From NCBI RefSeq assembly GCF_022201045.2, contig NC_068562.1, positions 14,941,001 to 15,005,000 of the forward strand: a DNA stretch of 64,000 bases, read 5' to 3'. Each line of letters opens with the position of its first letter. Position 1 is the stretch's first letter. Below are positions 26,101 through 41,200 of this stretch, in pieces. The translations under genes were made by a program, and so were the position numbers. This stretch comes from Citrus sinensis. Lineage: Eukaryota; Streptophyta; Magnoliopsida; Sapindales; Rutaceae. The notes beneath the pieces were generated by a model. It saw only the letters and a program-made list of their open reading frames with translations, was not told where the DNA came from and did not search any database.

Positions 26101-28138
26101 TTTATTTTATCTTCAATAAATAAAAAACTTATTGTTCCTAAATGATGTATGATTATTAATATTCACATAAACTAGGAAAGTATATTTATGATATGTGGGT
26201 TATTGAAAATTATTGAATTTAATTTAAAACATATTAGATTGTAAAACATGAAACTAAATGCTTGGACTGTTAGATACAAGTGCATGTTAGTTTTGGCAAT
26301 TTGATCATTTCATATTACAAGAATAAAATAGTTAAAATGAAATTATCTTAAAGTAACTTAAATGTGTCAAAGATTGTTAAAAAACTTGAGTCAGAATAAA
26401 AAATAAATTATTTTATAAGAATGCATTAATTAATAATTTGTTCAAATTTATTGTCAATTTGTAAAATTTTTAAACTGATATGAACTTATTTTAATTATCT
26501 TATGGAGGGGGAATGGGTTTACAATAATAATGGGATAGGAATATTCTCAACCTAGAAAAAAAAAAGAAAATCACCTTAATTTGAGAAAATCTCCTTATTT
26601 TTAAAAATGATCATACAAACTCTTTTTTTTCAAAAAAAAATATACAAACTCCTTTTTATGTTTAGGAATAACCATGCAAATCCTTTTTGGGACACTAAAA
26701 ACATATTTTATGCTCAGAATTGATCACAGATTCATGACTCCTGAGGATTGTCCAAAAGGAAGTATGTGTCCTCCCAAAAGGAATATATTTGACATTTATG
26801 AAAATATAGGATTCTTTATAACCATTTCACCAAACTATGGAAGTGTTGGTTTTCTTTTCCTTTTTTTTTTTTATTGTATTCTCAAGTTATTTAGTGATAG
26901 TATTTTCAAAAATCACATCAGCACATAAAACGTATTAAAGTACAAACATTTATCGAACTTTTTATCATAAAGAATTACATTATCATTCGCATATTTGAGT
27001 TTGTGTTTAGAATTATAAGTATGATGCCACATATTACAGATTTTAAGTACAACATTGCATATTACAAATTTTACGTTTAAGATACACTAAATTCTCGACG
27101 CTACTCATATCCAGGTCAATCTCATGAATCTAATGTCTCTTAATGCAAGTAGCTCCGTGAATGCAAATCTCTTAAGCGTTGTTTGGTATTGAGATGATGT
27201 AACGTTTAACCTATAATTATTGTTAAAAAAAAGTAAAATTATAAAATAAAAATCAATAATATGTAACAAATATAATTTTTTTAAATAATAATTTTGACAA
27301 AAATAGTAAAAATAATATAAATTTTTTATCATACAAATAATGAATCATCAAATCAACTTAACTTTTAAGTCACAAAATTAATATTTACTAAATATTTTCA
27401 TACTATAATTTAATCTCAATATTAAGTGGGGCTTTAGTACTGCTTGGTACTATTTTCACAGAAGCTTTCTCCTTTGTGTGTGAATGAACTAATAAAAGTG
27501 CAGTTGTTGTGCCTGGAAACTTGAGGGCAAATTCTAAAAAAGTGGTGCCATAAAATCCATGGTCACAGCAATTATGCTTGAACAAACGTCAGAAAATATC
27601 CACCTGTTATCAAAACAATATACACCATCAATTAAAAGAACATCTTATTCCTAGTGAATATAAGGCTTTGACTTCCATCTTTCAGTCGCCATGTGTTCCT
27701 GAAGTAGATTTTTCTCGATTTCTTTTGTTCAAGCATTTCATGATTATCTTTCAGCACTAATCTCAATAGTTCATAATATAAAATAGTCAAATTACCAAAG
27801 AGGGAAAAAAAAGAAAAAAGAAAAAAATTAATTTCAAGTTTACATGTCCTGTCCTAAACATTTAGATACCGCTCAGATTCATAACTAATGGCTTTAGCTA
27901 GTATTTTATGGTTGGTGTGCATGGATATTAGAATCCCTGGTAAACAGGATGAGATACAAATGAAGAACACCGCAAACCCGACATGTGATGATAGCTTTTC
28001 AGCGTTACATCGTGGAAGCCCTCACAAAACTCGAAAATACGGAGCACTCATCTTGCAGAAGAGTTTGTGGGTTTCCTTGTTCAACCTGCACAGCCAGAAT
28101 TTTATTTTTTCAACTCTTAGATAGAAAACATGAGGTCA
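23169..28138. other. Gene-free region with a GC-richer, possibly organelle-derived block
   Basis: Mostly AT-rich filler with a TA run near 23511-23526 and a pure C run near 25771-25786. 23955-24370 differs: it is more GC-rich, not repetitive, and reads like plant mitochondrial intergenic DNA (ctttcgctcgtcccttcgca, gggctagagagcatttcttc). No reading frame here resembles a protein I know. Confidence 0.4.
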
Positions 28139-28141
28139 CTA

Positions 28142-28249
28142 GGGGCCGCTTGGGGCAGCTGCGCAGCCACAGTGCGGCTGCTCCACCCCCTTTATTTTAA
28201 GAGAATCCTCCTAAAGTAAAAGGCATGGAGCAGCTGCCCCGAACGAATC
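28142..28249. mobile_element. Short inverted-repeat element (Harbinger/Tourist-like MITE)
   Basis: The left end GGGGCCGCTTGGGGCAGCTG pairs with the right end (reverse complement GATTCGTTCGGGGCAGCTG); the inner dozen bases match exactly. CTA stands on both sides (28139-28141, 28250-28252), a possible 3-bp duplication. It is about 108 bp with no coding capacity. Confidence 0.55.
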
Positions 28250-28624
28250 CTAGAACTCTTAGACCAACACTTGCACCAAGATATTTTATGCCATACAATT
28301 AATGGAACCAAGATCAGCATGCAAGAAAACTGCATAACAAATTTAAGTAAAGATGGCAAATAAATTCCTTCTAGAGTTACACTGCCTTCAGTTAAAAGAC
28401 TGAAAAAATTCTACAGTATTATGCATTAATTGTTGAAATTGTCAAGTGAGAAACCAAAGATATGGAATTTCCTACAAAATCAAGCAATAACATTTTCTAC
28501 ATAAATGTGTTATTATCATTATATTTTAACTGTGCAGCAAACAAAATGATTATTGGATTTGGTCCAGAACTTAACTGAAGAAACTACAGAAGGGATCATG
28601 AAGAGCTCTTTGAGACATTGCCAT

Positions 28625-31600
28625 TTAAAGGTGATCCATATAAAGTACCTTAGATGTGACCACACAAGAATCTAGAGAACAGTAGTCACTACAAATTTAA
28701 ATGAAATTATAAACCGCGCATTGATAATGTTTTTTTAAAACAAATAAGAACTGCAGGGTGAAATTTAAACGAATCCAAGAAGGAAAATAAAATATCTACA
28801 TATGAAAGATATGCATACCAGGTGACCATGATCAAGAATGAGTATCTCATCCATATTCAAAACTGTGGAAATGCGGTGAGCAATTGTGATAACAGTCATG
28901 CCTTTACATTCACTAGATATTGCATTCTGTAATATTGAAGCTGTTTGAGCATCAACATTAGCCGTGCATTCATCCAAACAGAGTACCTGAAATTTTTAAT
29001 ATGGTAAGTACTCAGTCTCTCACAGACATACACAGTGTAAATAATACATTTCACCGTCATCTAAGCAAAAATTGAGTGAAGTTCAGTCAAATCATCCCCA
29101 AATGTCCCTAAAACTAGAGGAGATGAAAGCCTTAAATAAACTATGCAGAAGGTTTGCATACAGCAGAAAAGCCTCCCCCTATTCCATTCGGCTTCACTTT
29201 CTACCCAATTAATATCTCCTAGTTTTTTATTTTTCGATGAATAAGGATCAGATAATTTACTTTCTAGTTGAGATGGAAATAAAATTTATAGGAATAACTG
29301 TAATTGAGGAGATGAAATGTATCAGAAATAGTCAAGTGACTCAACTTTTGTGGGATAGGCTAATCACGAACTGAATGAGCAATAAGCGCTATTTGAAAGG
29401 TTCTAGAAAATTCAATAAAGATCAACAACTTTGATTCAAGAAAAGATAACTTGGTGCAAGTAAAAGGTCCTGGAATGGGGAAGTAGAGAAAGAAACAGAA
29501 GTATAATAGTTCGATTGAAGTCATTAATGTCAAACAGGCACTCATATGTCAATTATCAATCTAGTAGCAACCTGTATAAAAATATACAGTCTTTTATTCA
29601 AGAACCAAGCAAGCATTTAAAAAACTTGATTAAAGTTTAAAATAGTATTGAGTCATCTCACATCAATATTATAAAAATATTTCTCTTTCACCTTAGAAGA
29701 CTTGAGAAGAGCACGTGCAAGACATATAAGCTGCCTTTGCCCAACAGAAAATGAAATCCCAGATTCCTTCACAAACGTCTCCAGTCCTACTGCTTCTACT
29801 TCCTCTTTGACATGGCATTTCTCCAAAACACTCCAGATTTTTAAGTCATCATTCATGTGAAATGGGTCTAAATTATCCCTAGAAAATTGAAAAAGGAATA
29901 AATATGCATGTAAATGAGCGCTGGGGTTGTCAAATGAGCTTAAGTACTGCATAAATGTTAAATTATTAGCAAAAGATATACCCACAGTATAATTATTACG
30001 TCAAGCAGAAACAGCAAAGGATGTACTAAAATGTACCTTAAAGACCCCTCAAACAAGAAGGGGCTCTGTGGAACAACAGCAAACCGTCCCCGGAGATCTC
30101 TCACAGGAGTATTGATTATGTTGAGTCCATCCACCAAAATTTGTCCACCACAAATTGGGGTAAGGCGAAAAAGGGCATTCAATATGCTAGATTTTCCGGC
30201 ACCTGTTCTTCCAACAATTCCAACCTGAAAGCATATGAATTTACAGTGACAGTATGCTAACTGAAGGGAACATAACTTTCAAACCCATTATTGTTATAAA
30301 ATGCAAATTTTGAGACAGTCAATATCAGGCATCATTTGTACCCTGACCTGTGTTCCTCCCTCTATTGTAAAGTTAATGTCGTGCAAAGCAGCTGGCAAAG
30401 AAGGCTTATATCTCATAGTAACATTCTGAAACTCAATCAATCCTTGAAATGGCCAATCTGGACTTAAGGACTGGTATCCGCAGAGTTCTTCTTGAGGCAC
30501 ATCCATATACTAGTAGAATCAACAATGAGTAATCAGATGGAAAGAATGTATTAAAACTAGAGGCTATCCTCATACCTCAAGAACTCTCTCAAGTGAAACC
30601 ATTTCTTTCTCTGTTTCTGTAAAACTTGACAAGAAATTCCCCAACAAAGAAACAATGGGTGCTGCATAGGATAGAGCCAATCCTACCTGTGGAAGAATAA
30701 ACCTTCTAAAACTGTTTAATTGCTTGAATGACATTATCTTGAGGGAAATAATTGACAGAATGTGGCTCACAACTCAGAATAAGGACTGCAACACTTTAAA
30801 GGTTAAAGGGGGATCGAAGAAGATACCAGCCCTGGGGTACTGAAAGTAGCTGGTAAATTGCCACGAGATCCAATGACAGCCATTGTCGCAATGAATGAGA
30901 TGATAAATGCTGCTAATAGCTGAATGACAGCCAGTTACGATAATTTTACTCTAACAAGTAGATAATATAAATGAAAACAAAAACATCAAAGAGGCCGAGT
31001 CACATGATTAATGATACCTTCAGAATATGATGATAACTTTAGCATATCAACATCAAATGTTACTATTAGAATCTTGTATAGTTTTTGTAAGCATTTTATT
31101 GAAACGGCATACATTTGAAATCTGAGATATACCTGAAGACGCAAGGAAAGCCACAAACTTGCCGTCAACTCTGAATAAGAAGTTCGCTGATACAAAACCA
31201 CATGCTCCTTGAATTTTGCCATGAAATAGTCCTGTCACCAGCTTATATATTAGTGCAAATCCCCTTTTCTTTTAATTAGATTCTGTCACCTCTATTCATT
31301 TCATTATTGAGTAGTACAACAGTATCTCCCAAAAACAAAAGGTGCTATACCAAAATGAGTTGTCAGAGCTTTATAAGAAACAGATTAAGATATTGTCAAT
31401 GACAAGAAGTTGGTAGTAAGGCCTGAATAAAGTTACAATATGTGAGGTTTTAAACCCTAGCCATTCCTTTACAGCAAAGCCTTGGAATATCTCTTGAAGT
31501 GTTTCCAAGTCTACTTCCAATGGCAACTGAAAAAAAGTCTACTTTCCCCGGTAAAGATTCTTTACTTGTTATTGGAGGCAATACGTCACAGCTTTAATGT

Positions 31601-34600
31601 AATTTTACTATAAAATTCTGATGTTTTCAGCACATTTGTCTTAGAAATCGAATGGAACTTCTAAAGGAATGACGCAAATAAAATGTACAGAACTTTCGCA
31701 GATCTGGTACTTTTGTGAAGTCTGCAGAAAAAAGATAAGCTACCAGGTGCCAATAAGAAAGATCCATGAAAAAAAGCAGTAATTAAAAAATCAACCTCAG
31801 ACTTGAAAGCCCTTATAGTTGACGATCCATTGAGTGTCTCTGTAAATGATGCGTATATTGGAGAACGAGAAACACTGTCCAGCCTTCGCAATTCCCTTGA
31901 TGTTGACCTGTAGAAGAACTGCAGAAGTTCTGACTTAGTAGATGGATTTAAATTGAGTATGATTTTCCTTTATCAGAACTAATTTAAAATGACATGCACA
32001 AATGCACATGGACACACATAGACACTGACACGTGACCTTAGTGATGAAGTTTAAATTTAAAAGCCTGGCCATGACCAAGTAAAAACATTACCTGTAGCTT
32101 GCTATAGATGAACCAAAACGGCACTAGTAGAAGCAAGAAGAAGACCTACACATGCACAAACACACACCTCTTGTAAAACAACAGCTTGTTTCTCAGATGG
32201 TTAAAGATTACACTTCTAGAAAAGCATAACATCATAGTGAACTTTTATTTTTCTCCAGCACCTGCACACATGACAAAACCACTGCAATACCCAATAAGCC
32301 AACAAAATTGGCTAGGAGAATGTTGAGGATGAATGGAAGAGAATCATCAATCATATACAGATCTGAAGAGAACCTACAATATAACAGATATGTGGAATTA
32401 AATTGTAAATTTCTTGTAACAGAATGATAATGAGGAACAGAAAAAGAGGATCAGATACCAACGGAGAATACATTGCTTTCTATTTGAAGTGGATCACTAA
32501 ATTGCAGTGTAAACAAAGAGTGAGATGGATATAAAACAATTGGTATACCCTGAAAAAAAATCCAGATCTTACCTGTTAAGTATTCTTCCACCTGGTGTCT
32601 GATCAAAGAACAGAACAGGTGCATTTATGATCTTAGTAAGCAGCGTATTGTGCACCTTAACTGCAGCCCGTAAGCTACCGAATGCAAATGAGAAAGCCCT
32701 CACCAATGTTAGGAAGGAATTGAAGATGCAAAAGATGCAAAGTACGACCTACATCATGAATTAGTAAGTCCACCAAAACAGAACAAATCTTTCAATTAAA
32801 GCAAGTTCATTGCCCCTTCTGTTAGATGCTATTGGAAAGCAACAAATACGATATACATATCATATAAATAATATTGCAACCCCAAACAACTCTTTCCATG
32901 TGCTAAATGGCAAACTGTGCAGGGCTAAGACTTTGTCGAGTCAAGTTGAGTTGAATATCTTCTAGATGCCAGACGATTGAACATCAAAGAGAATTTTGCA
33001 GGAACAGCTTATTCAACCATATAATAAAAATATAAGTTGGAACAACTTACAGTTCAACAAGATATGTCAACCAAAATTTTATTCCTTGGGGTAACACTGT
33101 AATTTTAATAATAACTAGAAGTAGAGACCCACCAACAATGCTAGTCCTAGATAATTATTTCATAGATCTAAAATTTACTCAAAGACAACCCAAATAAATA
33201 TCATCTGTCTGTACATTTAGAAAGGGTATAAATACAAGCATACAAATTCTATCATGTAGAAAATGAGAGAAACAAATTACCAAATAAAAGGATGTAGAGT
33301 ATTTGGTTTGACTGCTTCCTGTTGTATCAACCCAATATGACAGCCACAGATCATTTCCATTACGAGAAGCTTGCATTAATATTGCTGAGAGGCATATAAC
33401 AAGTGTGATGAACCAACCAGAAAATCTGGCATAATTTCTGCAAAGATAACATTTGTAAAACTATAAATGTTAACAACAAAAATTACGTCTTTTACTCTGA
33501 AAAATTTCTGTAATTGTGTCTTACTTGTATACAGTAAGCTCTACTCTGCCCTCTTTCCTCTGCTCAACCTCAATGATCTCTTGAGCATCATCTGACACAG
33601 ACACAACATCTTTCTCCTGGAGGAGAATTTGTTTGTTTGCACTGGAAGCGTTTGTCCTGATTTCTTGTTTCTGCATGTGTAAGGACGTATCAAACTCGTT
33701 CGTTGACCAGAACCCCGAATACAAGGAAACTGCCAGGTCAGCTGAACTTCCTATCCACTTCACTTGTCCTTTGTCCATTACTACAACCATATCCGCAGCA
33801 GATATTGCCTGAGATTTGAAAGGAAGATTAAACCTCATTTCAGAAACTACTTCAGTAATTTAAATGTAAATTAAACCTTCCTGGATCATAATATATTTTG
33901 CATGAGTATATAATACAATATCATAAAAAGAAGATAATACAATACCATAAAAAGAAGTACATTCAACAACTTCTTTCTGAACTTGTTGGTTGGGAACAGA
34001 AGTTAATGGGTATTGAATGGTATCGTTGAAGCTAAAACAAGTTTCTCATAAGTGTTTGTGGGAAAAATGTCTATTGCTGAAATTAGTATAGATATCATAA
34101 AAATACCTGAGCAAACAGTGCAAATATACAAGAAAGAGCAAATAATTCAAGGGGACAACCTGAACATTATGGGTACAAAGAATGCGAGTCTTCTGAAGCA
34201 TATGAGGACCCATAATAGCATTTGATAAAATCCACCTAGCAACTTGTGCATCTACTGCACTGAGGACATCATCAAGCATATATATGTCGGAGCCATGATA
34301 GACAGCCCTGGTGGTAATAGTCCCATAAACCCAGCATTAAATATTAGAAAAATCAGGCTAATTAATACACCAAGTTAAATATGAGTAACACATAGTGATG
34401 ACAAAACCTTGCTAAAGCAAGACGAGCTCGCTGTCCACCAGATAAGTTGACTCCCTTCTCTCCAATATAAGCCATGTCACCTCCAACCATTAACGATATA
34501 TCAACATCAAGTGTGCATGCCTTTAAGGTTTCTGAATAGCTGCTCCGGAAACAGAACTTGTCCACAATTAAGAGAAGTATGAAAAAAATACTTTCAAGAT

Positions 34601-35188
34601 ATGTGCTATATAAATATACGGCGAAATATTTGATCAGACACTTAATTTCCACATCTTTTAACTATGCACTGACAGCTTATCTTCACTTGGGGAGGGCATG
34701 ATACAAGCTGGAACTCGTAATTTTTTTCGTTTGTCCTTTAAATTCAGATTTCTTTTCCTCCCCTGGTTCTTTTAAGCTTCTCCTTGTGGACACCTGATCC
34801 ACAATAGTACCTTTATTTTCATATACAATCTGCACGTACATCCGTGGTTTACATATTGTGTGGACTTCAGACCACTGCATTTTACATCCGTAGTTTGTAT
34901 ATTGTTTCTTGTATATAAAGTGATTTTTTTCATTGCATACAGTGGCCAAAAATATTTAGTTTCATATACAGATCCAACTAAATCCCAATTATTAATAATG
35001 AGGGTGAGGATGGTAGAAAATAATTGTAAATGGGAAGTGGAATTATTTTTGATTTATTACGTTAAAAGGAAAAGCTTTTCAACGAACAATCAGCCATTGG
35101 GCAATTGCTAGAAGTTTGTTCAGCATATTTGTTTTACTCTGTCATTTAGCCTTTATGAAATTTATGGCAGCAAATTCAAATCCGGGTG

Positions 35189-35232
<44 letters not shown>

Positions 35233-38200
35233 GGAAGAAATGGAACAAAGAAGCAATGGAATAAAATCAGGAAATACATAAGGTCATTTCTTTGTTATTT
35301 TTATGTCAATAGATTTTCACCTTTGCGGATCGTAGTTCTTCCCAAACAATATATTATCACGTATTGTTCCTGATAAAATCCAGGGGACCTACAGTTTAAA
35401 AAAAAAAAAAGTCCTATGAGTGAATATATTGTATCCAACATGCTTCATAATTACAAGATTGATAACAGAACAAGTTTTGAAAACCTGTGGTACATAAGCT
35501 ATAGATCCACTGGCATGTATTGATCCATGAGTGAGCATCATTTCTCCCAATATAGAATTTAAGAGAGATGATTTTCCTGAACCAACCTGAATACATGCAC
35601 ACCTCCGTAAAAAGCCAATCATCAATAGATTCATTCCTTACCATGTTAGCGCACTTAAATCAATTTAATCTGAGGTTCAAGGCAAATAGAGACTTCCTTG
35701 AATTTATTATGATTAAATAGTCACATCAAAAGAGATTCCAACCAACAACCCAAAAAAAAAAAAAATTCCTCACCCAAATATCTAAGAACCAAACCAACCA
35801 AGACAATAACTGGTCAGATTCTTATTTGCAATTGCATATGGTAAGCAAAATTTTTTAAGTATTAAAAGCGAAAACAACCCCCTTATGTATCATATTTAAA
35901 AGAATAATGAATAAATAGAAAATAAAAATTTTCCAGGCAGACTTACCTCCCCAATAACGGCAACCAGTGAGCCCTTTGGTAGGCATAGACTAACTTGATT
36001 CAACACAACATTTTGTTCCTCTTCATTATTACAATACCAGGAACAAGTTGCATCTTGCATGATGACTGCCATATCTTTAGAATTAAAATTAGATAGGCCA
36101 TTTGAGATATATGATGGAGAATTAGCTGCCTGTTCTAGTTCATGTTTGTACTCAGAACAGCCAAGGAACCTGGTCAATCGTCTGATTGATATAAAAGCCT
36201 GGGAGTGAGTAAAGGAAAAATGTAGCATTTCATCAATAACTACTGGTGAGAACAATTATTGTTAAGCGCTTATAGAATGTGGACAACTCACATCTATCAA
36301 TCCATTAATGACCCATGGAAAGGAATTAAGAGGAGAGATCAAACTATTAAACAAGGCAAGACAAGTGAAGACCTGCAATAAAATTCTCAGAGAAATCAGT
36401 TTTGTATAAAATTACAATGTTCTTGTGAAACACACATAACAAATACAATCATAGAATTTAAATATTAAAGTGAAAAGAACTTTGTCATTTATTTATCACA
36501 TGTAGTTTCATGTACCATTGCAGCGTCAAGTTGATGCCCCATCAATGCAAAGAGTCCAAATGTGAATAAAGAGAAAAGAGTTGGTGTTGTGGCCCAAAAG
36601 AATACACACCAAGCATCCAAATACTTCCGCGTCTAGAAAGGAGTTAGGCATAATTGTTAAGAACTATTCTAGCAGTAAAAAGAAAAAGAAAAGTATACCC
36701 TGTGAACAGTAGCAGTATCATACAGATAGGTGCTTCACTTCTGAGGATCTTGTCTTCATCAACCAAGAAGAAAATATCTGCTCCCAGCCGTACATCTTCA
36801 AAGTGCGAATGTGTGTCAAAATTTCTCCTGTCCTTCTAATCCTGTCAGAGATTATAATATGAGAATTTAGGTGTTTCAACAATAAGAAATTTCCCACATA
36901 GTATTTCTCTTACATGTTGTAACTAGTAGTACTTCAGGAAGACAGAAATGTAATCAGAAAATCATGTTGAAACTATACACGAACTGTAAAGAATGAAATA
37001 CTATAGGTTCCTTCCAGAAGAAAATTAATAAAAAAATAAAAGAGAAAGACAATATAAAATTTATGCCTATACCTTTCATCCTTTTGCTTCATCATTTTCT
37101 CGGTAGCATTTGCAATCAAATTAGCAATCCATTTGTTCACTACAAACAAGAAGTATCCTCCATGAGACTATATATTTCACCCATGGTAAGCTGCAATGAC
37201 GTGAATGTGGGACCACCGGAGCACCAATGAACTCCAATTGTGAAAACTAGTCAAGACACATTTAGCAAGAGTAATGCTATAGCTACAAACTCTTGTACAA
37301 ATTATATTTTTTACAAACTGATGTAGTATCGCATGATTGGTTGAATGAAAATATAAAATAATAAAAACAAATTTTGTGGGCCAAGTGATATCTTCATTCA
37401 ACCACTCATGTGATGTCACATCAATTTATACAAAATAATGTGTGTATCAAGAATTTGTAACTGTATCATTGCTCATTTAGTAAAAATGCATACAGAAAAC
37501 TAATTTATGAATTTATTCTATCTGCCACTCTTTTCTGTCCGAAATGATTATAGTAGAATTTCATGTATTACATGAACATAAATTTATTTAGAATAAAAGC
37601 TTTTATAGTTAGAACATAGAGAATAACAATATCATACCCATCATACTGGTACAAAAAAGGTTCTTCCAAGCAGTATGAGCTAGTGAAAGGCGAGAGCAAT
37701 AGAGGGGAAAAAAGACTAAATAATATTCTTCTACATTAATGAGCAATAGAACATATGTATAATTTTATTCATTTATTAGGCACTTCCATGTACCAATGTT
37801 AAGAAGGCCTATGTCATGCACGTGCTCTGATAATTCAAAGATATTTAGTACAGTTCTGTAGTGAATTATACTGCTTATGGCAGACATCATTTAAAAAATT
37901 AATAACCAATAATGATACCTGGTATCAGTAAGATGGTTATTGCAAGTCCTGAAACAAAAGCAAATTTGACTTGTGTATACAGAAGATATAGTGCCACTCC
38001 AATTTGAAAAGGCAAGCTGAAAATTCATGAAACTAGATTAACTAATGACACTTGTGTACCAAAGACCACAATGCCAATGCAGCTAAACAAAATTAAAGAA
38101 GTCGTGTTTCATATGGACAAAGAACAAATAAACTAACTACTAGTGGTCAAAAAAGCACAAGCTTAAAAAATTAATTAAGTTTCATACTTCTGAATTTAAA

Positions 38201-41200
38201 AAATTGATACTTTACGAGAATTAAAATGAAATGAAATAGAACCAAAGCCTGTTAGTAAAAAACTTGACCTAAAAGCTTGAGTTTATAGGCAAGGGCTTAT
38301 AACAACAAATAGAGCTTATTATAATCTCATTAAATGAAGGATGATTTCGAACACAAGACTACTGGTCATACTGGCTGTGATACCGTAAGTTTTTATAATT
38401 TACTTTATAAGATGGGGAAAATCTAACATATGATTAGTTGGTCACCCAGGCTCTCACAATAGGTTAATTAACCACTTGACCTAAAATCTTAGGTTTATTG
38501 GTAAGGCAACATTAAGGGCCCAACAACTTAAAGATCTAACAAAACCCAGGTCAAAAGGGTGAAACACAAAACAAAATAAATTTTAATAAGGACCCATGGA
38601 ACATAATTATCTCCATTAAGTCATTTCTCTCATTTTAACTTCTTAAATAATTTTCAGTCACTGTCTCAACCAATTTTAAAGGATTTCACCAATAATAATA
38701 AAAATAAAAGGGAAGAAGAAAAAAAGAAATACAGAAAGAAAATAGACCATCAGCCTCCAGTAATACAGTATTTTACCAAAATGCTATTCAAGCAAAAAGA
38801 TAAGTGAGTTCCAACAGATTGCCATTGATACTACAGTGCTCCTTAGCCATACATTGACAGGGAATGGAATGTTAATGATTGAGGAATGTAATCATGATCT
38901 CAATAGATTAAATTAATTCAACGTATCAATACAATTTTCTCTATATAAAGAAACCAAGGGTTTTAAAACAGTACAGAAAAACTGTAGCAGTTTACATATA
39001 CCAGCTAAACATCAGTAAGTGTAGTCTTTTCTATGTACAACAAGATTACACCATTACCTCCATGCATCATGGAAACTGTTGGCCAAATTAACAGTGCGAT
39101 CAGTATCTACAGACATGAATGTCTGAATCTCTCCATCGGAAAATTCTGATCTCTCTGCTAAGCGAACATATAGACACTGAGATCAAAGAGTGAATGCAGT
39201 AAAACAGGTCATAAAGCAACGGACGATATAACATGCAAACATATCAAAAGACTAGATCAAAGAAGATGGAAAAAATTGTTAAAATTATCTAGATGATGTA
39301 CTTCACAGCTAGGTGGTTTACAAGCCTGTATTTTATAAACATCAGCAAGTAATGTTCTTCTCCAAATAAACACCAAAAATTAAAAATAAACTTTGGTAGT
39401 TTCAACTAAATCAACATTCATTGTATTGAAAAACTTTATTAAGTTTCTGCTGTACGTGGGGAAGCCAACTTGGATGAGTTCTGTAACCTGAATCTTAATG
39501 CCTTCTTATTTATTCTTGCATTGCAATTCCAATCATTCTCCTCACGTACTGATTTTGTATTTATTATTTACAAAAATGTTTTTTAATTGCCTACATTCTG
39601 CCAGTAATCACAAAAATCCTTATCCAACAACAAATAATAACGGCATTGATCGTCCATCTGACTTTATCCTACTCTGATTCAGCATAATGTCCTTTCCATG
39701 AGTATTAAGTGAGAATTAGATTTTTAAGAATCAATATTTATATTATGACAAACAAAGAAATTTAAAATTCACATAATATGACAATATTTCTATCATGACA
39801 ACCAAAGAAATTTTAGTATTTTATTTATTTTTTTTTCCAAATTATTAATGTGAAAACGTAATATAAAACTGATAAAAGATATCATCAGGAATTAACCACA
39901 GTTTTTAAGTGTCATCGTGATTTGAGTTGTAATAATCTTCTTTTGAAAATATGGGAAATAAGAAATCTATTAGCTAAGCCAAGGTAATCACTTTCTACAC
40001 GAATTGGATATTCTCATTACATTTCTTGAGATTCTCTCAGATGAACAGCAAATAATATCATGCTCATTAACTTGTATGGATCCATATATGAAAACTTATG
40101 ACTGAAATATGTTAAGAGTCAATAATATCATGCCCATAAGCCCATTAACTTGAATAGATCCATATATGAAAACTTATGACTGAAATATGTTAGAATATAC
40201 CTTCTGATAGATAATTGTCATTATACTTGACCGTAGCTTTAACTTCAGCTTTGAGAGGTGAAAAGAATATTGTGTATCAAAGAAGGATCTGCATCATCAT
40301 GCCAACCATTTAGGAACTATAGCTATCATGCTTGGTCTTTAGCATTTAGGCAAAATTTGGTACCATGCACTACAAATTACAAACCAATCTTTAAGCCAAA
40401 AAAACGACAAAAATAAGAGGTAAATTACAACAAATATGCCACATGTGGCCAGATGATCATTATCCTTATACATTCTTAGCTTTCAACAACACAATACATT
40501 AGAAATATGAACTACAGAAACAACATTAGGATGACATCATAGGTATTTTCCACTTGGGTGCCAAGTAATAAACAGGAAAAAACAGAAAACAAAATGGGAA
40601 ACAACAAAATATCTTATCACTTTGTTTCCGGTAAGGCTCAAAGCATTAATAAGATCATATCAAGGTAAGAAGTAATTTTTTGCTTAGGACTGATTTAAGA
40701 ATATTATTCAACCAGAAGCATGGTAAACATTGTATCCCCTGACTAATTTCTGGACATGTGTTAGATCCATACACTACTATTCTAAAATTTTATCGAGGAA
40801 AGCAATAAGAAGATATGCAGAGCATGAATAGGAACCAAAAAAAGGAAAAATAAAATTATCATTCAGTACTTAAATAGTATTTACTTCAAGATAGATGTGA
40901 GGCCCAAGGCAATTGCAAGGACATAGCCATCCAAATGCCCAGAACCTGACAGAAGAAAAAGGAAATCAACCTTGGTCAGTAGAAACTTATCTCCAGTTAA
41001 AACTTATTAGTAAGTAAACAACTGAGCATAATACTATAATAACAGGCCAGGCATTCAGGTATATGTTGAATGTTCTATTACAAGAGAGAGGAAAAAAAAA
41101 AAAAACATGCAGTGAGAAAATTCCAACCAACTATCTGACAGACCGACACAGTTACCAACCAAAATCTTTGGGGATTCAAAAAACTATAAACTAAACACAA

